NCBI RefSeq assembly: GCF_030285625.1
Contig: NZ_CP127294.1
Span: 1,622,001 to 1,686,000 of the forward strand
Length of the DNA stretch: 64,000 nucleotides
Source: Amycolatopsis sp. 2-15
Lineage (GTDB): Bacteria; Actinomycetota; Actinomycetes; Mycobacteriales; Pseudonocardiaceae
Reading direction: 5' to 3'
Shown: positions 31,772 to 41,797 of the stretch, piece by piece
Position numbering within the stretch: the first letter of the stretch is position 1
Layout of the letters: every line of letters starts with the position of its first letter
The notes under the pieces: generated by a model
What the model saw: only the letters and a program-made list of their open reading frames with translations
What the model was told of the DNA's origin: nothing
The model's database searches: none
Position numbers and translations under genes: made by a program

Positions 31772-33370
31772 TCACCCCGCAGGCAGGAAGCTCACGTCTC
31801 CGATCTCGCTGATGAAGCCACCCTCGCTGTCGTCGCCCAGCTGGGTGATCCACACGACGAAGTACTGGCTCTCCGTCGGTGTCTGGAGGTTGATCGTCGT
31901 GTCGGTGCCGTTGAGGTCACCGGTGCCGACCACCTTGGTGTCGTCCAGCTTCGGGTTCTTGCTGTCGGCCGAGCGGATCTCGATCTTCGTGCCGGGGCTG
32001 TCGGCCGCGATCTTCACCTGCGCGAGCTTCACCGGGTCGTCGAACTGCACCACGAACCCGACGCCGGGCTTCAGCGCGGGCAGCTGCTGCTGGTACTGGT
32101 CGGTGCGCCAGACCGTGCCCGGGTCGCCGTCGACCGTGTTCTTCACCCGGCTGGAGTTGTCGCCCGAGCCCTTGGGGTTGTAGATCGTGGCCGTCTTCGG
32201 TTCCACGGCCTGGCCGAGCTTCGGCGCGGCCGGCGACGACGGCGGGGGCGCCGCCGAGTTCGCGGCCGGCGGCGCGGCACTCGACGTGGGCGCCGCGACG
32301 TTGATCGTCGGGCCGCTCGCCTTGGAGTCGCCCTGGAACAGGTTGATCAGCATCAACCCGCCCCACGCCAGGATCAGCACGGTGGCGACCACCAGCACGG
32401 TCACGCCGAACGCCAGCTTCCGCCGCCGCGCGACGTCCTTCACCGGCTTCTTCGTGGTCCAGATCGTGCCGTCGGCCTCGCTCGTGGCGTTGTCGCCGAC
32501 GGCCTTGATCAGCTGCGTGCGCTCCTCGGCCTCGGCGGCCTGGTCGAGCACGCGCAGGATGGCCGAGCTCGTGCGGATACCGCCGTTGCCGCCGTCCTCG
32601 ATCGTGCGCACGGCCAGCGAGGACAGCTCGGGCGGCACGGCCGGGACCAGCGTCCGCGGCGGCACGACGTGGCCCTGCGGGGTCAGCGGCGCCGCAGGGA
32701 TCGCGGGCGGCCCGCCCGGCAGCGCCCAGCGTCCGGTGAGCAGGAGGTAAAGGACGGCGCCGAGGGCCTTGACGTCGTCGCGCAGCGTCGCGTCCGGCAG
32801 CGGCCCGGGGAACGCCAGCTTCAACGCGCCGTTGGGTGTCAGGCGCAGCCGCTGGGGGTGGTCCAGACCGAGGACCAGGCCGTTCTGGTGCGCGTGCTCC
32901 ACCGCTTCGGCGAGCGCCTGCACCATGCGCGCGGCCGCGGCCGGCGCCACGGGCCGTTGTGCGACCAGGTCCACCAGGTCGCTGCCCTTGGTCCACTCCG
33001 CGACGACAACGCCCAGAAGTCCCTCGTTCGAGGTCACGCCACTGCCGAGGCTGAGCACGTCGAGCACCCGCGCGACCCCGCCGTGGCCGAACTTCGACGC
33101 GTGCGCCGCGCGCTCCAGCGTTCGCCGGGCCAGCCTCGCGGCCTCCGGATCCGCCGGATCACCGACCAGCAGCGTCAGCGCGACATCGCGCTTGAGCTGC
33201 CCATCGCGTGCCCGCCACAGGTGCGCGGCGGCTCGTTCGTCCACCCCGAACTGCGCGAGCAGGCGGTACCGGCCGTCGCCGACGACCCGGCCCGGGGCCA
33301 GCGAACCGCCCTGGGCACGAATGCCCGCACGGTTGGCCTCCCCTGCCTGTTCGCTCCGTCTCGTGTCCAC
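31772..33370 (-). CDS. Protein-kinase-like (pseudokinase) membrane protein
   Basis: A 532-aa protein with an N-terminal kinase fold (about residues 25-290), one transmembrane segment (LAFGVTVLVVATVLILAWGGLMLI), a Pro/Ala linker, and a C-terminal discoidin-like domain with VDGDPGTVWRTDQY. Catalytic motifs are degenerate: the expected HRD loop reads LGLDHPQRLRLTPNG and no DFG is present, so phosphotransfer is unlikely. In M. tuberculosis the equivalent pseudokinase is the C-terminal part of the MurJ protein Rv3910. Here it is a separate gene just after murJ, and probably recruits FHA-domain partners once phosphorylated. Confidence 0.87.
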   Translation of the reverse strand: MDTRRSEQAGEANRAGIRAQGGSLAPGRVVGDGRYRLLAQFGVDERAAAHLWRARDGQLKRDVALTLLVGDPADPEAARLARRTLERAAHASKFGHGGVARVLDVLSLGSGVTSNEGLLGVVVAEWTKGSDLVDLVAQRPVAPAAAARMVQALAEAVEHAHQNGLVLGLDHPQRLRLTPNGALKLAFPGPLPDATLRDDVKALGAVLYLLLTGRWALPGGPPAIPAAPLTPQGHVVPPRTLVPAVPPELSSLAVRTIEDGGNGGIRTSSAILRVLDQAAEAEERTQLIKAVGDNATSEADGTIWTTKKPVKDVARRRKLAFGVTVLVVATVLILAWGGLMLINLFQGDSKASGPTINVAAPTSSAAPPAANSAAPPPSSPAAPKLGQAVEPKTATIYNPKGSGDNSSRVKNTVDGDPGTVWRTDQYQQQLPALKPGVGFVVQFDDPVKLAQVKIAADSPGTKIEIRSADSKNPKLDDTKVVGTGDLNGTDTTINLQTPTESQYFVVWITQLGDDSEGGFISEIGDVSFLPAG

Positions 33371-33452
33371 CGCTTCTCTCCCGCGTCGCGCTCCCGCACC
33401 GAGGGTACCCGGATCAGGTCTGGAGGAAGCGTCGTCAGTCGTGAATCAATCG

Positions 33453-35975
33453 TTACCCGCGCTTGATCAATCGGGTGATCCTGGACGTGGCCGGCCTCAG
33501 CTCCTCCACCTTCAGGGCCATGAGCACGCCGAACGAGACGCCGATGCCCACGATCCCCTGCAGGAAGAGCTTGATCCAGGCCTGCAAAGTCGGGCCGAGG
33601 GAATCGGGCACGATCAGGCCCGCCAGGTACGCGGCGGCGACGCCGAGCACGCACGCGACGACGGTGAAGAGGATCACCCCGATGATGCGCTTGCTGCGCA
33701 GGTTGCCCAGCGTGACCCACAGCCACACCTGGCCGAGCACCGCGCCGACCACGTACGTGAGCGCGTTGACCATCATCACGCCCAGCACCACGTTGTTGGG
33801 CGACAGGACGACCGGGCACAGGTAGAGCAACGGCACCTTCACCAGCGTCATCACGATCATGATCAAGGTCGGTGTCCGCGCGTCCTTCATTGCGTAGAAC
33901 ACGCGCATCTGGAGCATGACCAGCGCGTACGGCAGGAGCGCGAACGACGAGACCGCCAGCGCTTCGCCGAGCCGCGTGGCCCCTTCGAGCGAACCCTTGC
34001 CGAAGGTGAACAGAGCGATACCGATCGACGAGCCGACGATCGTCATCACCGCGGAGATCGGCAGGAGGGTGACGGTCGAGATGCGCGACGCGTACGAGAG
34101 GTCGCCGATCAGCTTCTTGTTGTCGCCGTCGGCGGCCGCGCGGCTCATCCGCGGCATGATCGCCGTGAGCAGCGAGACGCCGATGACGCCGTAGGGCAGC
34201 TGGAACAGCAACCACGCGTTCGTGTAAGCCGTGACGCCGCCGGGCGCGCCGTTGGTGAGCACGCGGGTGGTGATCGTGTAGCCGATCTGGCTCACTCCGA
34301 CGTACCCGATGACCCACAGCGCCAGGCCGCCGAACTCCTTCATCCGCTTGTCGACGCCCCAGCGCCACTTCGGCCGGAAGCCCGAGCGCAGCAGCGGCGG
34401 GATGAGGATGATCGCCTGCGCGATGATGCCGCCCGTCACGCCGAGGCCCAGGGTGAGCACCTTGGGGTCGGTGATCGACGGGTGGTCCGTGTCGATCGAG
34501 CCGGGCATCACCCACACGACCAGGATCGTGAAGATGACGACCAGGTTGTTGATCACCGGCGCCCACGCCGTCGGGCCGAAGATCTGCTTCGCGTTCAGCA
34601 TCGCCGAGAGCAGCGCGAACACGCCGTAGAAGAAGATCTCGGGTAGCAGCAGGTAGGCGAACGCCGTGGTCAGGCCGGAGCTGGCCTGGCCGGACGAATC
34701 GACGTAGAGCGACGTGAAGGCCGGCGCCGCGATCACCGCGACGAGCGTGCCCACGAGGAGCAGGGTCAGGCCCACGGTCAGCAGTCGCTGGGCGTACGCC
34801 GCTCCGTGGTCCGGATCGTCTTGCGAGCGCACCAGCAGCGGCACCACGACACTCGTGAGCACACCGCCGATGAGCAGCTCGAAGATGATGTTCGGCATCG
34901 TGTTGGCGACGTTGAACGAGTCGTTGGCGATGCCCGTGCCGATCGCCGCTGCCAGCAGCAGCTTCCACAGGAAGCCGGTGATGCGGGAGATCAGCGACGC
35001 GATCGCCATCCGGCCGCTGGCCTTCGCGATCGACGGCGCCTTCGCGGGGGTGGCCGGCTGCTCGCCGGTGGACCCCGGTTCGGTGGGCCGGACCAGTGGC
35101 GCGTCGCCGATCCGCGGCATGACCTGGGTGGCCAGCGCGTCGTACGGGCGCATCGAGTCGGGGTCGGCCACGGGCCAGCGCGAAGCCGCCATGGGGACGC
35201 CGGCGGTGCGCGGGATGAAGCGCGTGGCTTCGGGGTCGCGCAGCGCTTCTTCCTGCCACGGCCGGATCGGCGTGCCCGGACGCGGGCCGCGGCCGCGGTG
35301 CGGCGCGGGAGCCGGGGGCAGCGGCTGGGGCCCGGAAACGGGACCCGAAGCCGGAGGCGGCAACGGCTGCGGTCCGGAAGGCGGACCCGAAGGCTGCGGC
35401 AGTGGTGGTGCGGACGGCGGTGGTCCCGCCGGCATCGGTCCGGAGGGCGGTGGTCCGGACTGAGGTGGCCCGGCGGGCACGGGTGGTCCGGACGGCTGCG
35501 GCAGAGGCGGCCGACCCGACGGCGGGGGCGGCGGCACGGGCTGCCGTCGCGTGGGCGGCGGCGGGGTCGCCTGCGCGCGGGACGCCTGACGCGGCTGTCC
35601 TTGCTGCGGCTGTCCCTGCGGCGGCGGGGGTACGCGGCGCTTCGGCCGGTCTGCGCGCTCGTCGGGCGCCGGGTGGCGCTCGTCGGCGGGGACCGGCAGG
35701 TGGCGCGTGCGGCCGTTGGCCGGCGGTGGCTGCTGGCGACGTTCGGGCGGCACCTCGCCCTGGGGCGGCGGCTGGCGCCGGCCTTCGCGCGCGGCGCGGC
35801 GCGGCTGCTCGGTGCGTTCGCCGCGACGAGGAGGCGCGCCGTCGCGCCGAGGACGACTCGCACGCTCGGGTGGTAAGCCCGGCTCTCTGTCCAACGCGCG
35901 CCCAATCCTCGGTGCCAGGGTCCCTGCCATTGTGGCAGCGGTCGACCCAGGGTAATCGGGAACGGCCTCCGGCAC
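33453..35975 (-). CDS. murJ: Lipid II flippase MurJ (MviN)
   Basis: An 840-aa polytopic protein of the MviN/MurJ family that flips lipid II across the membrane. About 14 hydrophobic segments begin near residue 320 (GRMAIASLISRITGFLWKLLLAAAIG) and include the family signature NIIFELLIGGVLTSVVVPLLV. The first roughly 300 residues are a cytoplasmic Pro/Arg/Gln-rich extension, common in actinobacterial MurJ. The GTG at 35975 lies 16 bp after the upstream gene with GGGGGA. An internal ATG 15 codons later is an alternative. It ends 82 bp before the pseudokinase gene. Confidence 0.94.
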   Translation of the reverse strand: MPEAVPDYPGSTAATMAGTLAPRIGRALDREPGLPPERASRPRRDGAPPRRGERTEQPRRAAREGRRQPPPQGEVPPERRQQPPPANGRTRHLPVPADERHPAPDERADRPKRRVPPPPQGQPQQGQPRQASRAQATPPPPTRRQPVPPPPPSGRPPLPQPSGPPVPAGPPQSGPPPSGPMPAGPPPSAPPLPQPSGPPSGPQPLPPPASGPVSGPQPLPPAPAPHRGRGPRPGTPIRPWQEEALRDPEATRFIPRTAGVPMAASRWPVADPDSMRPYDALATQVMPRIGDAPLVRPTEPGSTGEQPATPAKAPSIAKASGRMAIASLISRITGFLWKLLLAAAIGTGIANDSFNVANTMPNIIFELLIGGVLTSVVVPLLVRSQDDPDHGAAYAQRLLTVGLTLLLVGTLVAVIAAPAFTSLYVDSSGQASSGLTTAFAYLLLPEIFFYGVFALLSAMLNAKQIFGPTAWAPVINNLVVIFTILVVWVMPGSIDTDHPSITDPKVLTLGLGVTGGIIAQAIILIPPLLRSGFRPKWRWGVDKRMKEFGGLALWVIGYVGVSQIGYTITTRVLTNGAPGGVTAYTNAWLLFQLPYGVIGVSLLTAIMPRMSRAAADGDNKKLIGDLSYASRISTVTLLPISAVMTIVGSSIGIALFTFGKGSLEGATRLGEALAVSSFALLPYALVMLQMRVFYAMKDARTPTLIMIVMTLVKVPLLYLCPVVLSPNNVVLGVMMVNALTYVVGAVLGQVWLWVTLGNLRSKRIIGVILFTVVACVLGVAAAYLAGLIVPDSLGPTLQAWIKLFLQGIVGIGVSFGVLMALKVEELRPATSRITRLIKRG

Positions 35976-35991
35976 CCGGTCCCCCGAGGAC

Positions 35992-38157
35992 TCAGCGCGA
36001 TTCGGCCCCGGCGGCCCGGCCTCCCTTGACTCGCCGGTAGATCCGCCGCGACGCCAGGAGGAGCAGCGCGCAACCAGCGACGACGGTGATGATGATCGTG
36101 ATCGGGCCGTACTCCGTCGAGGTCAGCTCGAAGCGCGCCGTGGTGCCGAGCTGCGTGCCCGCCGGGGTGGTCAAGGACACATCGACGCTGAGGCGGCCGG
36201 CGCGCAGGGCCTCGATCTGCAGCAGCTCGTTCTGGCCGCCCTTGGCCGGGATGAACCAGTTCTGCACCTGCTCGGGGCGAATGCCGACCTCGTTCTTCAG
36301 CGCGATCTGCGCGGTGATGCCCACTGGGAGACCGTTGCTCACGAACACAGGCAGCGGTGACGAACCGGACGCCAGCGCGATCGTCTGCTTCGGCTGTTCC
36401 ACGGTTACCTGGTCGCGGATCGCGGCGAGCTCGGCGTCGGCGTTCGCGCCGGCCGTGCTGCCCGAGGGCGCGCGGTAGGCCGTGGACGCGCCGCGCACGA
36501 GGGCGTTGCGCACCGGCGCGACGATGTCCTCGGGCGGCACCGGGTGGATGGTGTCGATCCGCATGGCCGAGAGCAGGCCGGCGGTCTGTCCGTTTCGGTC
36601 CGTCAGCGCGTCGGCGACGTCCCCGCCCCCCGACAGCGGCTGGTCGTCGGTGCCGGTCGCGAACGACGCCGTGCCCGAATTGCTCTGGTCGAGCAGGTCG
36701 GCCAGCGGGGCGCCGTCGGCGACGCCGCCGGGGCCGAGGAGCTGGCCCACGTGCTGCAGGAACCCGGTGAGCTCGCTCACCGGCACGTCCCAGCGCCGCG
36801 GCGGCGCGACGAGCAGGCGGGTGTCCGGTTCGGTGCCGGTGCGGCCGAGGCCGGCTTCGAACGCAATGGCGGCGAGGCCGTTCTGGCTCGCGATCGCGGG
36901 CTGCGTCGCGGCGCCGACGGTGGTCGGGGTCTGCGGGTTGGGTGCGGAATTCGCCATGGCGCTCGCGATGACACTGTCGATCGGCTGGGCGCGCAGGCCG
37001 CCGGGCAGCGAGACCGGGCCGGTGACGGGCGCGTCGGCGTGCAGTTTCGAGCTGTCGGTGAGCACGGTGTGCACGCCGGCCGCCGACATCGCGGTGAGCG
37101 CCTGGTCGTCGGGTGTGCCGGCGGGCCAGAGCACGCCCTGGCGCGGCTGCGTGTTCAGCAGGTCGCGGATCGTCGCCTCGCCGCTGAGCGCCGTGCTCAG
37201 CAGACCGGTGTCGGGCGCGCCGGTGGCGGAGCGGACCTTGCCCAGCGTGGTGAGGTCGGCGTCGGCGAAGGGCAGGGCGATCACGCAGTGGCCGTTGACG
37301 AGCGCGCGCAGCTGCACCAGCCAGTCCTGCGCCAGCTGCGAGCCCTTGCCGGGCGCGCCGGCGACGACGTAGCCGTGGCTCATCGTGTCGACCGTGCGCA
37401 GCAGGTCGGGGTCGACGGCGAAGCACAAAGAGTCGCCGACGTTCGGGTCGGACTGGGCCGCGCGAGCGGCCGCGACGAGGGAGTGCAGCCGGCCGTTGGG
37501 GCTCAGCTCGGCCGCGAGGGTGTCGTCGGTGAGCGTGAGCTGGCCGCCGTAGGGGGACGACAGCACGTGCGGCGAGCTGTCGGTGATGGGCCACAGCACG
37601 CTGACGTCGGCGTGCTTGCCCGGCGGCGGCGTCGACTTCCCCGGCGCGGACAGCACCGGCATGAGCAGGCTCACGGCCGCGAGCCGCGCGGGGCCGCCGA
37701 ACTCCGGCGTGCCGTTGACGTTGACCAGCATCGGGTACACGCCGGGCCGGCTGAGCTGGAGCGCGCTCTTGCCGGTGAGCGGCACGCTGACGTCGAGTTT
37801 CGCGGTCTGCCCCGGCTCCAGCGACTCGGTGAGCGTGGTGAAGTCGGTGAGCGGGCTGTCCTGGATCGGCTCGCCGGCCAGCACGCCCTTCAGCTCGCGG
37901 TCACCGGCCAGGCGTTCGCCGACCTGCAGCCGCACCTGCGGGCGGGAGATGCGGCGGTCGCCGATGTTGGTCACGGTGCCGGACACGGTCAGCGTCTTCG
38001 CGGACGTGGTGATCACGCGCGGGTTGAGCTGGTCGAGCTCGAGCCGCAGGCGTGGGGGCTCGGGGCTGGCGGCGTCCTGGGCCTGCGCGGGCGCGCCGAG
38101 GAGGGCGGCCGCTGCGAAGATCAGCAGGGACAGGAAGAAGGCGGCGGGCCGCTTCAC
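35992..38157 (-). CDS. DUF6049-like large secreted/membrane-anchored protein
   Basis: A 721-aa protein with an N-terminal signal sequence (VKRPAAFFLSLLIFAAAALLGAPAQA) and a C-terminal transmembrane anchor (ITIIITVVAGCALLLLASRRIYRR), so most of it is outside the cell. The frame is open further upstream, but the GTG at 38157 has GAGAGGGAG and follows the NUDIX stop. It corresponds by position and architecture to M. tuberculosis Rv3909, between the NUDIX gene and murJ. Function unknown; a role in envelope assembly is suggested by context. Confidence 0.85.
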   Translation of the reverse strand: MKRPAAFFLSLLIFAAAALLGAPAQAQDAASPEPPRLRLELDQLNPRVITTSAKTLTVSGTVTNIGDRRISRPQVRLQVGERLAGDRELKGVLAGEPIQDSPLTDFTTLTESLEPGQTAKLDVSVPLTGKSALQLSRPGVYPMLVNVNGTPEFGGPARLAAVSLLMPVLSAPGKSTPPPGKHADVSVLWPITDSSPHVLSSPYGGQLTLTDDTLAAELSPNGRLHSLVAAARAAQSDPNVGDSLCFAVDPDLLRTVDTMSHGYVVAGAPGKGSQLAQDWLVQLRALVNGHCVIALPFADADLTTLGKVRSATGAPDTGLLSTALSGEATIRDLLNTQPRQGVLWPAGTPDDQALTAMSAAGVHTVLTDSSKLHADAPVTGPVSLPGGLRAQPIDSVIASAMANSAPNPQTPTTVGAATQPAIASQNGLAAIAFEAGLGRTGTEPDTRLLVAPPRRWDVPVSELTGFLQHVGQLLGPGGVADGAPLADLLDQSNSGTASFATGTDDQPLSGGGDVADALTDRNGQTAGLLSAMRIDTIHPVPPEDIVAPVRNALVRGASTAYRAPSGSTAGANADAELAAIRDQVTVEQPKQTIALASGSSPLPVFVSNGLPVGITAQIALKNEVGIRPEQVQNWFIPAKGGQNELLQIEALRAGRLSVDVSLTTPAGTQLGTTARFELTSTEYGPITIIITVVAGCALLLLASRRIYRRVKGGRAAGAESR

Positions 38158-38171
38158 TCGGGTGCTCCCTC

Positions 38172-38678
38172 TCAGGCGCGCTCGTCGTGCGCGAAAAGTT
38201 CTTTGGCCTTGCGGACCAGTTTGCGCTCGTCCGCGTAGGCCAGCGTCGTCTCCAGCTCGGCCAGCGGCACCCACGCGACTTCGGTGACCTCGACGTCCTC
38301 GTCGGAGAGCTCACCACCCGTCGACTCGAGCAGGAAGTGGTGCACGGTCTTGTGCACGCGGCGTCGTTCGGCCACGAACCAGTAGTCGATGGTGCCCAGC
38401 GGGCGCAGGACCTGCGCGGAGATGCCCGTCTCTTCCTTCACCTCGCGCACCGCTGTCTGCTCCACCGTCTCACCGTCCTCGATGTGGCCCTTCGGCAACG
38501 ACCAGAGCAGTCTGCCGTGTCGGTCGAGGCGGCCGATCAGCACCGCGTGTTCCCGCCCGGCGTCGACGACCAGTCCGCCGGCCGATGTCTCGTCGACCGT
38601 GGTCAGGCGCCTGCCCCTCTGCCGCCTGCGCCGGCGGCGCGGCTTCGGCGCTCCGGCGCGGCCGGCAGATCCAGGCAT
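38172..38678 (-). CDS. NUDIX hydrolase (MutT4-like)
   Basis: A 168-aa NUDIX hydrolase with a complete NUDIX box [23 protein letters not shown] (pattern Gx5Ex7REUxEExGU). The N-terminus is Arg-rich. By synteny it is the counterpart of M. tuberculosis mutT4 (Rv3908), divergent from pcnA. Substrates of this group are nucleoside diphosphate-linked compounds. It ends 14 bp before the next gene, probably one operon through to murJ. Confidence 0.92.
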   Translation of the reverse strand: MPGSAGRAGAPKPRRRRRRQRGRRLTTVDETSAGGLVVDAGREHAVLIGRLDRHGRLLWSLPKGHIEDGETVEQTAVREVKEETGISAQVLRPLGTIDYWFVAERRRVHKTVHHFLLESTGGELSDEDVEVTEVAWVPLAELETTLAYADERKLVRKAKELFAHDERA

Positions 38679-38791
38679 GCTGCGATGCTAGAGCAAACGG
38701 TTGCCCAGGTACGCTGGCTCTCCGTGTCCGTGTCCGACGGCGTCCGTAGTAGTGGACGTCACTTCCCGTTGTCAGCTAATGGTGGGATGAA

Positions 38792-40237
38792 GTGAACAAC
38801 CTGGTCGCCCAGCAGAACGCGGTGACGGAACTGATGCGAGTGTCCCCACTGGCCGACGAGCTGGCGGAGCGGTTCGCGCGAGCCGGCCACAGTCTCTACC
38901 TGGTCGGTGGCAGCGTGCGCGACGCGCTGCTCGGCCGGCTCTCGAGCGACCTCGACTTCACCACCGACGCGAGGCCGGACCGCGTGCTGCAGATCGTGAG
39001 CGACTGGGGCGACGCCGTGTGGGACGTCGGCATCGCGTTCGGCACGGTCGGGGTCACCAAGAAGGGCACCACGCTCGAGATCACCACGTTCCGCGCCGAC
39101 AGCTACGACCGCGTCGGGCGCAACCCCGAGGTCACCTTCGGCGACTCCATCGAGGGCGACCTGTTGCGCCGCGACTTCACGGTCAACGCGATGGCGATCG
39201 ACCTGGTCACGAAGACGTTCATCGACCCCCACGACGGCATCGACGCGCTGCGGCTGAAGGTGCTCGACACCCCGGCGACGCCGCAGGAGTCGTTCGCCGA
39301 CGACCCGTTGCGCATGCTGCGCGCCGCCCGCTTCTCCTCACAGCTCGGTTTCACCGCCGCGCCGCGCGTGGTCGAGGCGATGACGTCGATGGCGAGCGAG
39401 ATCGAGCGGATCACGGCCGAGCGCGTGCAGGCCGAGCTGTCGAAGCTGATGCTCGCCGCCGACCCGCGGCCCGGCCTGGAGCTGCTCGTGGACACGGGCC
39501 TGGCCGACCACGTGCTGCCCGAGCTGCCCGGCATGCGCCTGGCGATCGACGAGCACCACCAGCACAAGGACGTCTACCAGCATTCGCTGACCGTGCTGGC
39601 GCAGGCGATCGAGCTGGAGACCGCGCACGAGCCGGCGTCGGAGCCCGACCTGGTGTTGCGGCTGGCCGCGCTGCTGCACGACGTCGGCAAGCCGGAGACG
39701 CGCGAGTTCCTGCCGGGCGGCGGCGTGAGCTTCCACCATCACGAGGTCGTGGGCGCGCGGATGGCGCGCAAGCGTTTGCGTGCGCTCAAGTTCTCGAAGG
39801 AGATCGTGGAGCAGGTCTCGCAGCTCGTGTTCCTGCACCTGCGCTTCCACGGCTACGCCAACGGCGAGTGGACGGATTCGGCCGTGCGCCGCTACGTCAC
39901 CGACGCCGGCGACCTGCTGACGCGGCTGCACAAGCTCGTGCGCGCCGACTCGACCACGCGCAACCGCAAGAAGGCGGCCGCGCTGCAGGCGACCTACGAC
40001 GATCTCGAGCAGCGCATCGCGACGTTGAAGGAGCAGGAGGACCTCAACCGGGTCCGCCCCGACCTAGACGGCAACGAGATCATGCGGCTGCTCGGCCTCA
40101 AGCCGGGTCCGCAGGTCGGCAAGGCGTGGAAGTTCCTCAAGGAGCTGCGGCTGGACCGCGGTCCGCTCGATCACGACGAGGCCGTCGCCGAGCTGAAGAA
40201 GTGGGCTGAGTCGGAGGGCATCGCACCCGCGGAGTGA
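38792..40237 (+). CDS. pcnA: CCA tRNA nucleotidyltransferase / PcnA
   Basis: A 481-aa class II nucleotidyltransferase that adds or repairs the tRNA 3' CCA end. The N-terminal head has YLVGGSVRDALLGRLSSDLDFTTDA with the catalytic aspartates, plus RRDFTVNAMAIDL. The C-terminal half includes an HD domain (AALLHDVGKPETREF and HHHEVVGARM). GTG start. Divergent from the NUDIX gene as in M. tuberculosis (Rv3907c/Rv3908). Confidence 0.95.
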   Translation: MNNLVAQQNAVTELMRVSPLADELAERFARAGHSLYLVGGSVRDALLGRLSSDLDFTTDARPDRVLQIVSDWGDAVWDVGIAFGTVGVTKKGTTLEITTFRADSYDRVGRNPEVTFGDSIEGDLLRRDFTVNAMAIDLVTKTFIDPHDGIDALRLKVLDTPATPQESFADDPLRMLRAARFSSQLGFTAAPRVVEAMTSMASEIERITAERVQAELSKLMLAADPRPGLELLVDTGLADHVLPELPGMRLAIDEHHQHKDVYQHSLTVLAQAIELETAHEPASEPDLVLRLAALLHDVGKPETREFLPGGGVSFHHHEVVGARMARKRLRALKFSKEIVEQVSQLVFLHLRFHGYANGEWTDSAVRRYVTDAGDLLTRLHKLVRADSTTRNRKKAAALQATYDDLEQRIATLKEQEDLNRVRPDLDGNEIMRLLGLKPGPQVGKAWKFLKELRLDRGPLDHDEAVAELKKWAESEGIAPAE

Positions 40238-40434
40238 TCTCGCGCTGCGGGCACGGGTGATCACCCTGGGGCGCCCTGAGGTCGGCGTGAGGTCTTCCGA
40301 GCGAACACGAGTCGAATTCGTGATCGCGAATCCGCCAAGATCCCCCTTTGGCCTCTGGAACGCGGCCCGGCGAGCGGGAATACTCGCTGCTCCGGGCGCT
40401 GCCGGAGGGAGCGCGCCCCGAACCGGGGAGATCG

Positions 40435-41775
40435 ATGACGGCGCAGGCAACTGAGGACAAGGACGGCCGGCCGCCCCGCACGTCGAGCTTCCTCGTCACC
40501 CTGTTGAAGCGCGGCACGCCCGCGCTCGCGACGGCGACGACCGGGCTCACCGACGAGATCGCCGACCCCACGCCGCTGCGGGCGTTCAAGCGGATCTCGC
40601 GCATGGCTGGCGCGGTCGACGCCAGGTACAACGACGGGCTGCTGCTGCGGGCCGCCCGCTATGTGGTGCTGGTGCCGCTGGCCTACCGGATCGTCGCGGT
40701 GCCGGGCGCGTTCGGCGCGTTCGTGTCGGCGCACGGCTCGACCGGGGTGGTGCCCGTGGCGCTGGTGGCGTTGTGCTCGATGGCGATGAGCGCGTTCGGG
40801 ATCTTCTGGATGCTGCGCAAGTCGCCGTTCCGGCCCGACCTCGCGGCGCGGCTGCTGGTGGCCGACCTGATCGTCACGGTGGGGTTCCAGCTGGTCATCG
40901 GCCTGGCCGAGCCGACCGCGGTGTTCCACGACGCACTCGGGGTGGCCGACAAGCACCTGCTGGGCGACATCGCGCTGCTGACGCTGGCCATCGGCATCCC
41001 GTCGGGGCTGGCGCTGGCGGCGCTGAGCCTGCCCGCGCGGCTGCTGTCCGATTTCCTCAACAGCGGTTCGGCGAACTTCGCGCAGGCCTGGTCGCTCTAC
41101 CCGACGATGTTCGGGGTGCTGTTCACGGGCATCGGTGCGCTGATCCTGCTCGGTCTCGGCACGCGGCTCGCGCTGGCGTACGGCATCCGCAACGGCCGGC
41201 TCGCGGAACGCGCGCAGCAGCACCGGATGCTGCACGACACCGTGCTGCAGACGCTGGAGGCCATCTCGCTCGGCGGCACCGGCGAGTCGGGCGATCGGCT
41301 CGTGGAGGTGCAGCGGCTGGCCCGCGCGCAGGCGATGGAGCTGCGCCAGACGATCGAGACCGCGGCCGCGCAGCGGGAGGAAGAAGCGTCGCGGCCTCTG
41401 GGCGAGAAGCTCGCGGCGCTGGCGGCGGAAATGGCGCGCGACGGCCTGCGCGCGCAGCTCGTGATCGCGGAGCTCGACGAGGACACGCTGTCGGAAGTGC
41501 GCCAGATCGCGCTGCGCGACGCCGTGCGCGAGTCGCTGCGCAACACGATGAAGCACTCGGGCACGGACAAGGTCGTGGTGCGCGTGGAGGAACGCGACGG
41601 CGGCATCGCGGTGATCACGCGCGACCACGGGCAGGGCTTCAGTCCTGACGCGCGGCCCGCGGGGTTCGGCATCAGCCAGTCGATCAACGCGCGTCTCGGC
41701 GAGGTCGGCGGCACGGCCCTGGTGGAGTCGACGCCGGGCAGCGGCACGCGGGTGACGTTGTGGGTGCCGTTCTGA
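40435..41775 (+). CDS. Orphan sensor histidine kinase (NarL/HisKA_3-like)
   Basis: A 446-aa membrane kinase with about five to six hydrophobic segments (residues about 60-260), then a dimerisation helix containing HRMLHDTVLQTLE, with the likely phospho-acceptor at His267. A GHKL ATPase domain follows with ALRDAVRESLRNTMKHSG (N box) and DHGQGFSPDARPAGFGISQS (G boxes). The ATG at 40435 has GGGGAG upstream. No response-regulator gene is adjacent, so its partner must lie elsewhere. Signal unknown. Confidence 0.86.
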   Translation: MTAQATEDKDGRPPRTSSFLVTLLKRGTPALATATTGLTDEIADPTPLRAFKRISRMAGAVDARYNDGLLLRAARYVVLVPLAYRIVAVPGAFGAFVSAHGSTGVVPVALVALCSMAMSAFGIFWMLRKSPFRPDLAARLLVADLIVTVGFQLVIGLAEPTAVFHDALGVADKHLLGDIALLTLAIGIPSGLALAALSLPARLLSDFLNSGSANFAQAWSLYPTMFGVLFTGIGALILLGLGTRLALAYGIRNGRLAERAQQHRMLHDTVLQTLEAISLGGTGESGDRLVEVQRLARAQAMELRQTIETAAAQREEEASRPLGEKLAALAAEMARDGLRAQLVIAELDEDTLSEVRQIALRDAVRESLRNTMKHSGTDKVVVRVEERDGGIAVITRDHGQGFSPDARPAGFGISQSINARLGEVGGTALVESTPGSGTRVTLWVPF

Positions 41776-41797
41776 TCGGCCTGCTACACAAGAGCGC

